A stretch of 64,000 nucleotides of DNA, taken from NCBI RefSeq assembly GCF_017876315.1, contig NZ_JAGINU010000001.1, positions 5,270,001-5,334,000 on the forward strand, in the 5' to 3' direction. The position numbers and the translations under genes were made by a program. The notes beneath the pieces were generated by a model, which saw nothing but the letters and a program-made list of their open reading frames with translations, had not been told where the DNA came from and searched no databases. Numbering within the stretch: the first letter of the stretch is position 1; each line of letters starts with the position of its first letter. Positions 34,965 through 41,720 of the stretch are shown here, piece after piece. This stretch comes from Pseudonocardia parietis (GTDB taxonomy: Bacteria; Actinomycetota; Actinomycetes; Mycobacteriales; Pseudonocardiaceae).

Positions 34965-35713
34965 CGGGCGAGCAGATGCAGCCGCGGAGCGACCTCACCG
35001 AGTTCCGGGACGGTGGACGCGAGGGCGTCCAGCTCGTCGCGCTCCTCGCGCCCGGCCGGCTCGCTCTCCTGGCCCGGCCCGGGAAGCCACGCCTCCAGGG
35101 TGCCATCGCCCTGCAGCGCCTCGACCTCCAGCCGCCCGCTGGCGGCGGCGAGCTCGCGCAGCCGGCCGGCGTCGAACCGGCGCAGCAGCGGGTCGTCCGG
35201 GCCCGTGCGGCCGTCCGGGTCGGTCAGCAGCGCCCGGGCCTCTGCCAGCCGGCCGGTGGCGACCCGGCCGACGAAGGCGCCGTAGCGGCCCACCGTCAGT
35301 ACCGAGACCGCACCGCCGGGTGCCGCCGCGCAGGCGAGCGCTGTCAGCACCCGTCCGGGATCGTCGACGACCTCGAGCAGCCCGTGGCCGAGGACCAGGT
35401 CGGACCCGTCGGCCGGGGCGACCTCGGCGAGGGTGTCCACGTCGCCGTTCACCGGGGTGATCAGGCCGGTGACCTCGGCCTCGTCGGCCCGCCTGGCGAG
35501 CGTCGCGAGCGCGTTCGGGCTGGTGTCCACGACGGTGACGGGGCACCCCGCGATCGCGAGCGGCACCGCCCAGGTCCCGCTGCCGCCCCCGACGTCGAGC
35601 ACCCGGGGGGTGCGGCCGGTCTCGCGGCGAACCCGGTCGATCTCCCTGTCCAGCAGCCGGAACACGGCGACACCGCGCGCTGCCCCTGCCTGCTCACGTG
35701 TCGGCGATCCCAC
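34955..35713 (-). CDS. class I SAM-dependent methyltransferase
   Basis: Rossmann-fold methyltransferase of unknown substrate, 252 residues. SAM motif I is VLDVGGGSGTWAVPLA (about 38-53), the acidic end of strand two is VVDTS, and motif IV is SDLVLGHGLLEVVDDPGRVL. The GTG at 35713 has a TAGGCT box six bases upstream, suggesting a leaderless transcript. It diverges from parA. Start-site spacing between the two divergent promoters is only about 120 bp. Confidence 0.87.
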   Translation of the reverse strand: MGSPTREQAGAARGVAVFRLLDREIDRVRRETGRTPRVLDVGGGSGTWAVPLAIAGCPVTVVDTSPNALATLARRADEAEVTGLITPVNGDVDTLAEVAPADGSDLVLGHGLLEVVDDPGRVLTALACAAAPGGAVSVLTVGRYGAFVGRVATGRLAEARALLTDPDGRTGPDDPLLRRFDAGRLRELAAASGRLEVEALQGDGTLEAWLPGPGQESEPAGREERDELDALASTVPELGEVAPRLHLLARRY

Positions 35714-35719
35714 ACCCGC

Positions 35720-35725
35720 AGCCTA
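35720..35725 (-). promoter_or_regulatory. -10 box (TAGGCT) of a leaderless methyltransferase promoter
   Basis: TANNNT motif 6 bp before the GTG at 35713 with no Shine-Dalgarno sequence. Confidence 0.45.
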
Positions 35726-35820
35726 GTGGTCGCCCGCCCGTGCACCACCCGCCACACCCGCCCGGCCGCCGTCCGGACGGGCGGCCCGACTCCGCGGGTC
35801 ACCGGCACACGACCGCACGG

Positions 35821-35826
35821 TAGGTT
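35821..35826 (+). promoter_or_regulatory. -10 box (TAGGTT) of a leaderless parA-like promoter
   Basis: TANNNT motif 6 bp before the ATG at 35833 with no Shine-Dalgarno sequence. Confidence 0.45.
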
Positions 35827-35832
35827 GTCCGG

Positions 35833-36672
35833 ATGCAGGTCGTCGCCACGCTCAGTCTCAAGGGCGGCGTCGGGAAGACCACGGTGGCGCTCGGGCTCGC
35901 CGGCGCTGCGCAGCGGCACGGTGTGTCCACCCTGGTGGTCGATCTCGACCCCCAGGCCAACGCCACCACCGCACTGGACCCCGAACCGACCACCGCCACG
36001 GTCGCCGACGTCCTCGACGAGCCGCGGCGCGCGGTCGTCGAGCGGGCGATCGCGCCGTCGGCATGGGGTGAGGGCCTCGACGTACTGGTCGGTGCGGAAC
36101 AGACCGAGCGGCACAACCATCCCGACCCGGGCGCGGCGCAGCTCTACCGGCTGGACCGGGCGCTGCAGCGGATGGCGGGCGAGCTGCTCGCCGACGACGG
36201 CGGGAACGACTCCGGCCTGGTCGAGGAGCGCTACCGGCTGGTGATCGTGGACTGCCCGCCGTCACTGGGGCAGCTCACGCGCAGCGCGCTGTCCGCCGCA
36301 GACCGGGCGATCCTGGTGACCGACCCGACGATGTTCTCGGTGTCCGGCGTGCAGCGGGCCTTCGACGCGGTGCAGACCGAGCGGGAACGGTCGAACGACC
36401 GGCTGCAGCCGCTCGGCGTCCTGGTGAACCGGGTGCGGCCGCGCAACACCGAGCACGAGTTCCGCATCGCCGAGCTGCGCGAGCTGTTCGGCCCGCTGGT
36501 GTTCAACAGCGTGCTGCCGGACCGGTCGGCGGTGCAGCAGGCGCAGGGTGCCTGCCTGCCGATCCAGGCCTGGGACACCCCCGGTGCACGCGAGATCTCG
36601 GCGGTCTTCACCTCGCTGCTCGGGCGGGTGCTGCGCAGCGCCTCCCGGGACCGCCCGGCCGCGTCCGCCTGA
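35833..36672 (+). CDS. orphan ParA/MinD-like ATPase
   Basis: Deviant Walker ATPase of the ParA type, 279 residues. The Walker A motif is KGGVGKTT (10-17), the A' motif is VVDLDPQANATTAL and Walker B is YRLVIVDCPPS. No parB or centromere-like repeats lie nearby, so it is an orphan; such proteins position cargo such as chemoreceptors or carboxysomes in other bacteria, and the cargo here is unknown. It faces the DUF6504-HEPN operon. Confidence 0.88.
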   Translation: MQVVATLSLKGGVGKTTVALGLAGAAQRHGVSTLVVDLDPQANATTALDPEPTTATVADVLDEPRRAVVERAIAPSAWGEGLDVLVGAEQTERHNHPDPGAAQLYRLDRALQRMAGELLADDGGNDSGLVEERYRLVIVDCPPSLGQLTRSALSAADRAILVTDPTMFSVSGVQRAFDAVQTERERSNDRLQPLGVLVNRVRPRNTEHEFRIAELRELFGPLVFNSVLPDRSAVQQAQGACLPIQAWDTPGAREISAVFTSLLGRVLRSASRDRPAASA

Positions 36673-36709
36673 CACGCTGAGGGTCCGGCCACCGACGGCC
36701 CGGCCGGTC

Positions 36710-37438
36710 TCACCGCGGCAGCAACAGCTGCACCCGCGCGACGAACTGCTCCGCCTGCCGCAGCAGGTCGTCGGCACCACGCCGGTCCACCAGCCGGTCG
36801 ATCCCCGCCTCGGCCGCCGCCCGGGTCCGCGAGCAGGACGCGAAGAACATCGCCCACTCCTCCAGCTCCGGCGCGACCTCGGCGAGCAGCCGCCAGACGT
36901 CCCGCGGGGCTCCACGACGCGGCCGTGGCCGGGCCCGCATCGCCAGCACCGCGGCACCGGCCCGCAACGCCGCGAGGTACGCCGCCGGGTACCGGCGCAC
37001 CGGCTCGGGCTCTCGATGCGCCTCGGCGAGCTGGTCGGCGGCCTGCCGGAGCAGGGCGAGCGCATCCCGCGAGGGCGGAGCGGCCACCCGGCGGCCGGCC
37101 GCGGCCCGACCGGCCGCGGTTCGATCAGCCGTGGCCCGATCGACCGTTGTCCGACCGGGCGTGGCTCGACCCGCCGCGGCCGCATCGCCGCAACCGGCCG
37201 CCCCGCGCGGGGCCGACACCGCGACGTCCGGGGCCCGGGCCTCCGGTCCCGGCGCGGCGGGCCTCCCGGGCGCGGGCGTGCCGGCCGGGCACTCCAGCGG
37301 CCACAGCCCGTCGGTCACCGCCCGCTCCACCGCCCGGCGGGCAGGCGCACCGGCACCGGTACCCGGCAGTGGCGCGGGAGCCGCCCGCCGGTCCCGCGCC
37401 GACGGCAGCCACAGGTCCAGCTCCATCGTCCTGCCCAT
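36710..37438 (-). CDS. SAV_6107-family HEPN domain protein
   Basis: An all-helical HEPN-like domain fills the C-terminal part (about 120-242: LALLRQAADQLAEAH, RYPAAYLAALRAGAAVLAMRARP, WRLLAEVAPELEEWAMFF, GADDLLRQAEQFVARV). The canonical HEPN RNase motif (R-x4-6-H) is not visible, so RNase activity is doubtful. The N-terminal half is Ala/Arg/Thr-rich with repeats such as TAxRTTxxRA. The ATG at 37438 has GGAGG six bases upstream. It lies downstream of the DUF6504 gene in an operon with SOS boxes. Relatives occur beside DinB, ImuB or DnaE2 polymerases in other actinobacteria; no such polymerase is in this window. Confidence 0.75.
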   Translation of the reverse strand: MGRTMELDLWLPSARDRRAAPAPLPGTGAGAPARRAVERAVTDGLWPLECPAGTPAPGRPAAPGPEARAPDVAVSAPRGAAGCGDAAAAGRATPGRTTVDRATADRTAAGRAAAGRRVAAPPSRDALALLRQAADQLAEAHREPEPVRRYPAAYLAALRAGAAVLAMRARPRPRRGAPRDVWRLLAEVAPELEEWAMFFASCSRTRAAAEAGIDRLVDRRGADDLLRQAEQFVARVQLLLPR

Positions 37439-37476
37439 CACGCACCTCCCATGCCGTGTCACCCGGCTCCGGTCGT

Positions 37477-37809
37477 TCAACTCCGGTCGTCGATCCCCAC
37501 CAGGTCCCAGACCCCGGGCCCGGCCCGCATCCGCAGCACCACCTCGCGCGGCGGGTCGTGCGGCACCTCCACCGACCGCGCGAGCACCCGCCAGCAGCTC
37601 AACCGGTCCCCGCCGACCGGCATCGGCGACGGGAACGGCCAGGGCGACTCCTCGATCCACTGGTCCCGCACCCCGGTGACCAGGAACCGCTCGCCGCGGC
37701 GCGAGGGACGCCGCTGGAACTCGACCGGCTCGCCGTTCTGCCAGCGCACGTCGATGGCCGCCGGCTGCCGCCCCCGGAACAATCGCGAGAAGCCGCCCAC
37801 CACCATCAC
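37477..37809 (-). CDS. DUF6504 family protein
   Basis: Small beta-rich protein of 110 residues: IDVRWQNGEPVEFQRRPSRRGERFLVTGVRDQWIE in pieces, then CWRVLAR and MRAGPGVWDLVGIDD. DUF6504 proteins are commonly encoded next to translesion polymerase genes in actinobacteria; their activity is unknown to me. GGAAGG lies six bases before the ATG used; a GTG one codon earlier is possible. Two LexA-type boxes lie 108-148 bp upstream, so induction by DNA damage is expected. Confidence 0.75.
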   Translation of the reverse strand: MMVVGGFSRLFRGRQPAAIDVRWQNGEPVEFQRRPSRRGERFLVTGVRDQWIEESPWPFPSPMPVGGDRLSCWRVLARSVEVPHDPPREVVLRMRAGPGVWDLVGIDDRS

Positions 37810-37916
37810 CACGCCCCTTCCCGGTCAGCGGGCCTCGGCTCCCGCTCCCCGGCATCGGTTCCCGGGCGCCCGGCGACGGGGTGCTTCCCCCACCCCGCGC
37901 ACCGGACGCCCGGACG

Positions 37917-37968
37917 TCGAACACGCGTTCGACCTCATAAGTAGAACGCGTGTTCGACCGGGCGTCAA
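37917..37968 (-). promoter_or_regulatory. SOS promoter with tandem LexA boxes
   Basis: Box 1 (37917-37932) is TCGAACACGCGTTCGA, a perfect match to the actinobacterial LexA consensus TCGAAC-N4-GTTCGA. Box 2 (37942-37957) is TAGAACGCGTGTTCGA, one mismatch. Their starts are 25 bp apart. On the minus strand TTGACG (37968-37963) and TACTTA (37943-37938) make a candidate promoter with a 19-bp spacer; box 2 lies in the spacer and box 1 just downstream, as expected of a repressed SOS promoter. Confidence 0.85.
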
Positions 37969-38080
37969 GTCCGGCATTCCGGTCGTTCCCGGTCCGCGGC
38001 GGACGGTCCACCGGCTGCCGGGGGCGGGGCCCCGGCACTCCCGACCCGCGGGCTGCGTCCGGTCGTGATGTGATGGGGCC

Positions 38081-38140
38081 ATGCATTCGGACGCCGACCG
38101 CGCGGCGGGCCCCGGCCGCGCCGGGCGGTGGGGCCCGTGA
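38081..38140 (+). CDS. possible 19-residue upstream frame coupled to the GNAT gene
   Basis: ATG at 38081 opens 19 codons (MHSDADRAAGPGRAGRWGP) and the TGA overlaps the GTG of the GNAT gene (GTGA). No homologue is recognised. It may only serve translational coupling; it could also be chance. Confidence 0.3.
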   Translation: MHSDADRAAGPGRAGRWGP

Positions 38141-38760
38141 CCGCGGCTCCGGCCCGCCCACGCCTGATCGGCCTCGACCGGGGCGACTTCGCCGACCGGC
38201 TGGCCGAGGCCATCGACGTCTACGTCACCGCGATGGGCTACCCGCGCTCCACCGCCCGGCAGCGCCGCTCGCTCTGGCTGGAGCACTCCTACCGGCCTGG
38301 CTGGCAGGCGGTCGGCTGGCTGAACGAGCGCGACCGGCTCACCGGGATCGGCTACGGCTACTGGGGCGGCCCCGGGCAGTGGTGGTTCGAGGAGGTCCGG
38401 CGCGGGCTACTGGCCCGCCGCGGGGACCCGGACGCCGCCGGGACGGACTGGCTGACCGACTACTTCGAGCTGACCGAGCTGCACGTGCACCCCCGGGCCC
38501 AGGGCTCCGGGATCGGGGACCGGCTGCTGCGCGCGCTGGCCGACGACACCGGACGCTCCCGCATGCTGCTCTCCACCCCCGAGTACGGCCGGGACTCCCC
38601 CGGCCGGGCATGGCGGCTCTACCGGCGCGCCGGCTTCCAGGACGTGCTGCGGGAGCACCTGTTCACCGGTGACCCGCGCCCGTTCGCCGTCCTCGGCCGG
38701 GAGCTGCCGCTGCTCCCGCCGGATCACGGAGCGGATCACCCGACACACGCCCCGGCGTGA
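38137..38760 (+). CDS. GNAT-family acetyltransferase
   Basis: Acetyl-CoA-dependent acetyltransferase, 207 residues, in the place of Rv2170. The acetyl-CoA-binding core is ELHVHPRAQGSGIGDRLLRAL (about 115-135), followed by YRRAGFQDVL typical of the C-terminal half. The N-terminal half has the Trp/Tyr-rich stretch YGYWGGPGQWWFEE. GGTGGGG lies just ahead of the GTG at 38137. Substrate unknown. It is followed directly by lppM. Confidence 0.85.
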   Translation: MTAAPARPRLIGLDRGDFADRLAEAIDVYVTAMGYPRSTARQRRSLWLEHSYRPGWQAVGWLNERDRLTGIGYGYWGGPGQWWFEEVRRGLLARRGDPDAAGTDWLTDYFELTELHVHPRAQGSGIGDRLLRALADDTGRSRMLLSTPEYGRDSPGRAWRLYRRAGFQDVLREHLFTGDPRPFAVLGRELPLLPPDHGADHPTHAPA

Positions 38761-38789
38761 CGCGGGGACGGTCGGTGCCGGGTGGCACG

Positions 38790-39497
38790 ATGACCGCCAT
38801 GCCGTTCCCCAGGACCGCCGACGTCCCGCGCCGCCGCACGAAGGCCCCCTGGAAGGCCCGCTCGAAGGCTGCGGTACTGCTCGCGGTGCTGGTCCTGGTC
38901 ACGCTCACCGGCTGCACCCGGGTCCAGGTCGCGATGGCCGTCCAGCCGGACGACACGGTGGACGGCGAGATCGTCGTCGCCACCCCGGAGGGCGCCCCCA
39001 ACGGGGCGGGTCCCGAGATGACCGTGCCCCCGGAGCTGGAGGGCAAGATCGAGGTGTCGCCGTACGACCAGGACGGGTTCATCGGGTCGCAGGCGGCGTT
39101 CGAGGATCTGACCTTCCCCGAGGTGTCCCAGCTGGCCGTCCTGGGCGGGTCCGCCTCCGGCCGGGCCAATCTGGAGATGCGCCGGGTCGGCGAGCGGATC
39201 GCGGTGCAGGGCCGTGCCGATCTGACCACGATGCCGGTGGACCGCTCGGACATCCGGCTGGCGATGAGCTTCCCCGGCGAGGTCGTCGAGACCGACGGCG
39301 AGGCCGACGGCGGCACCGTCACCTGGACCTTCGCCCCCGGCGAGGTCTCCCCGCTGAACGCCTCGGTGCTCTCCACCGATCCGAACGCACCGTCCGTGCT
39401 GGGCTGGTCGCTGCTGCTGACGACGCTGGTCGCGGTGGCGGCGGGCGCGACCGTCCTGCTCGCGCGGCGCGACCGGAACCCGCTGATCCGCAGATGA
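38790..39497 (+). CDS. lppM: LppM-like lipoprotein
   Basis: Exported lipoprotein matching Rv2171 (LppM) in position and layout; in M. tuberculosis the protein affects phagosome maturation. The 235 residues start with a basic N-region, a hydrophobic stretch and the lipobox LTGC (Cys 42), then the LppM beta domain, and end with one membrane helix (about 203-225) and RRDRNPLIRR. A GTG at 38757 overlapping the GNAT stop (GTGA) is an equally possible start; the ATG at 38790 is favoured by a shorter signal peptide. Confidence 0.85.
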   Translation: MTAMPFPRTADVPRRRTKAPWKARSKAAVLLAVLVLVTLTGCTRVQVAMAVQPDDTVDGEIVVATPEGAPNGAGPEMTVPPELEGKIEVSPYDQDGFIGSQAAFEDLTFPEVSQLAVLGGSASGRANLEMRRVGERIAVQGRADLTTMPVDRSDIRLAMSFPGEVVETDGEADGGTVTWTFAPGEVSPLNASVLSTDPNAPSVLGWSLLLTTLVAVAAGATVLLARRDRNPLIRR

Positions 39498-39504
39498 GAC
39501 CGCC

Positions 39505-39537
39505 CGTGTGTGGTCCGGGTCCGCCGGACCACACACG
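39505..39537. terminator. bidirectional terminator between lppM and metF
   Basis: Perfect 14-bp stem CGTGTGTGGTCCGG/CCGGACCACACACG with a 5-base loop, lying between two converging genes, 8 bp after the lppM stop and 11 bp after the metF stop. Confidence 0.85.
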
Positions 39538-39547
39538 AGCGGAGCGC

Positions 39548-40480
39548 CTACACCGGCAGAACGGCCTCGGCCCGGTCCGCCGCGCCGCGCCGCGGCGCCA
39601 GTCCCAGCCGCTCGACGAGCTCCGTCGTCGCCGTCGACCGGTTGAGCGAGTAGAAGTGGATGCCCGGTACGCCCTCGGCGATGAGCCGCTCGCACAGCTC
39701 ACCGGTGACCTCCATGCCCGCCGCCCGGAACGCCTTGGCGTCCCCGGTGTAGGGCGCCAGTCGCTCGACCAGCGCCTCCGGCAGCGGAGAGCCGGACAGC
39801 TCCGGCCCCTTGTGGAAGGTCTTCTCCGAGGTCAGCGGCATGATCCCGGGCACGAGTGCCTGATCGAACCCGGCCGCCGCGACCCGGTCGCGCAGCCGCA
39901 GGAAGCCCTCGGGCTCCAGGAACAGCTGGGTCACCGCGAACTCCGCGCCCGCCCGGAACTTCCCGATCAGCCGCTCGGTGTCGATGTCCAGGTCCGTCGA
40001 GCGCGGGTGCCCGTAGGGGAAGGCCGCCACGCCCACACAGAACGGCCCGGATCGCTTGATCAGCGAGACGAGCTCGTCGGCGTACTCGAGCCCCTCCGGG
40101 TGCTTGACCCACTCACCCAGCGGGTCACCCGGCGGGTCCCCGCGCAGGGCCATGATGTTGCGCACGCCGGCCGCGGCCAGCGATCCGATCACGTGTCGCA
40201 GCTCGTCGACCGAGTGCGACACCGCCGTCAGGTGGGCCATCGAGCACAGCGTGGTGTCGGTGGCGATCCGCTCGACGGTGCGCACGGTGCGGTCACGGCT
40301 GGAGCCGCCCGCACCGTAGGTCACCGACACGTACGCCGGGTCGAGCACTTCCAGGCGGCGGATCGCCCGCCAGAGATCTGCCTCGCCCTGGTCGTCCTTC
40401 GGCGGAAAGAACTCCACCGCGAAGAAGGGGCGGTCGACACTGATCCGCTCGGTCACCGTGGATACAGAAGTCGTCGTCAC
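39548..40480 (-). CDS. metF: methylenetetrahydrofolate reductase
   Basis: Reduces methylene-THF to methyl-THF for methionine synthesis; TIM barrel with FAD in the MetF family. The 310 residues have FFAVEFFPPK near the N-terminus, AYVSVTYGAGGSSRDRT, NIMALRGDPPG, AVTQLFLEPEGF and LVPGIMPLTS, all MetF-type. It takes the place of Rv2172c, a MetF-like protein of mycobacteria. The GTG at 40480 starts the protein; a TAGGGT box lies 7 bases upstream. A perfect palindrome covers both. Confidence 0.93.
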   Translation of the reverse strand: MTTTSVSTVTERISVDRPFFAVEFFPPKDDQGEADLWRAIRRLEVLDPAYVSVTYGAGGSSRDRTVRTVERIATDTTLCSMAHLTAVSHSVDELRHVIGSLAAAGVRNIMALRGDPPGDPLGEWVKHPEGLEYADELVSLIKRSGPFCVGVAAFPYGHPRSTDLDIDTERLIGKFRAGAEFAVTQLFLEPEGFLRLRDRVAAAGFDQALVPGIMPLTSEKTFHKGPELSGSPLPEALVERLAPYTGDAKAFRAAGMEVTGELCERLIAEGVPGIHFYSLNRSTATTELVERLGLAPRRGAADRAEAVLPV

Positions 40481-40497
40481 GTAGGGGACCCTACGTG
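40478..40497. promoter_or_regulatory. palindromic operator over the metF -10 box and start codon
   Basis: CACGTAGGG and CCCTACGTG flank two bases (GA), a perfect 9+2+9 inverted repeat. It contains the metF GTG (40480-40478) and the -10-like TAGGGT (40493-40488). If metF is leaderless, the left arm is not transcribed in full and the repeat must act as a DNA site, most likely for a repressor. If the start is further upstream, it would form an RNA hairpin hiding the start codon. Confidence 0.65.
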
Positions 40498-40531
40498 CTG
40501 ATCTCGGTCCTGTCGGTGCCCCAGGACACAC

Positions 40532-40574
40532 CAGCACCCGTCGCCGGGTGCTGAGCGCACCTCATCGATAGCCT
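40532..40574 (+). promoter_or_regulatory. idsA upstream hairpin and -10 box
   Basis: A 9-bp inverted repeat CAGCACCCG/CGGGTGCTG (40532-40540 and 40545-40553) lies around the -35 position, and TAGCCT (40569-40574) lies 6 bp before the GTG of idsA. No Shine-Dalgarno sequence is present, so a leaderless transcript with a possible operator at -35 is likely. Confidence 0.5.
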
Positions 40575-40580
40575 GGATCC

Positions 40581-41720
40581 GTGGTCGACCGCCCCGCTCC
40601 CGTGTCCGATTCCTCCGGCCAGACCGACGTCACGGAGGCCGGCGCCGCACCGCTCGACGACGCGCTTCCCCAGCACGTCGAACGCGTGCTGGCCGGGTAC
40701 CTGGACCGGCGCCGCGCCGACGTGCTGGGTGTCGATCCGGCCGTCGCACAGATCGCCGACGCACTGGCCGGATTCGTGCTGGGCGGCGGGAAGCGGCTGC
40801 GGCCGACGTTCGCCTGGTGGGGCTGGCGCGGTGCGGGCGGCGACCCGCGCTCCGAGCACGCCCAGGGAGTCCTGACGGCGATCGCCTCGCTGGAGCTCGT
40901 GCAGGCCTGCGCCCTGGTGCACGACGACCTGATGGACGCCTCCGCCACCCGCCGCGGCCGGCCGACGGTGCACGTGGAGTTCGCCCGCACCCACGCGGCG
41001 AACGGCTGGTCCGGCCCGGCCGCTCGGTTCGGTGCCGCGGTGGCGATCCTCGCCGGCGATCTCGCCCAGGTGTGGGCCGACGACATGTTCCACTCCGCGG
41101 CGCTCCCCGAGGGCGCGCACGCGCGGGCGGCCGAACCGTGGCGGGCGATGCGCACCGAGGTGCTGTCCGGGCAGTACCTGGACGTGCTGGCGCAGGCGTC
41201 CGGGGACACCACCGAGGCGACCGCACTCAAGATCGACCGGTTCAAGACGGCGGCCTACACCGTGGAACGCCCGCTCCACCTGGGCGCCGCGATCGCCGGC
41301 GCGGACCCGCAGATCCTCGGCGCCTACCGCCGTTACGGCGGGGACATCGGCGTCGCCTTCCAGCTGCGCGACGACCTGCTCGGCGTGTTCGGCGACCCGC
41401 GGGTGACCGGCAAGCCGGCAGGCGACGACCTGCGCGAGGGCAAGCGGACGCTGCTGATCGCCTCGGCACTGCAGCGCGCGGAGCAGCGCGGGGACCGGGC
41501 CGCCCACGACGTGGTGACCGGCGCTCTCGGGCACCCGGAGCCGGACCTGGAGCGGGTCCGCGCGGTGCTGTCCGAGCTCGGCGCGGTGCAGACCGTCGAA
41601 CAGCGGATCGCCGCCCTGACCGGGTCCGCCCTGGATGCGCTCGACGCCGCCCCGGTCGCCGAGCCGGGCCGGTCGCACCTGTTCGAGCTGGCCGAGCGCG
41701 CCACCCGGCGGGCGTGGTGA
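40581..41720 (+). CDS. idsA: polyprenyl (geranylgeranyl-type) diphosphate synthase
   Basis: Chain-elongating trans-prenyltransferase. The 379 residues have GGGKRLRP, the first Asp-rich motif LVHDDLMD (about 112-119) and a second, shortened motif FQLRDDLLGVFGD (about 260-272). The gene sits where mycobacteria have idsA2 and directly precedes crtI with a 4-bp overlap, so it most likely supplies geranylgeranyl diphosphate for phytoene synthesis. Product chain length cannot be fixed from the sequence. Confidence 0.92.
   Translation: MVDRPAPVSDSSGQTDVTEAGAAPLDDALPQHVERVLAGYLDRRRADVLGVDPAVAQIADALAGFVLGGGKRLRPTFAWWGWRGAGGDPRSEHAQGVLTAIASLELVQACALVHDDLMDASATRRGRPTVHVEFARTHAANGWSGPAARFGAAVAILAGDLAQVWADDMFHSAALPEGAHARAAEPWRAMRTEVLSGQYLDVLAQASGDTTEATALKIDRFKTAAYTVERPLHLGAAIAGADPQILGAYRRYGGDIGVAFQLRDDLLGVFGDPRVTGKPAGDDLREGKRTLLIASALQRAEQRGDRAAHDVVTGALGHPEPDLERVRAVLSELGAVQTVEQRIAALTGSALDALDAAPVAEPGRSHLFELAERATRRAW

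Noticed and set aside
36710..37812. Toxin-antitoxin pair of HEPN and DUF6504
   Set aside because: HEPN toxins usually pair with a MNT nucleotidyltransferase and carry the R-x4-6-H motif; neither is seen, and SOS boxes fit a repair role better.
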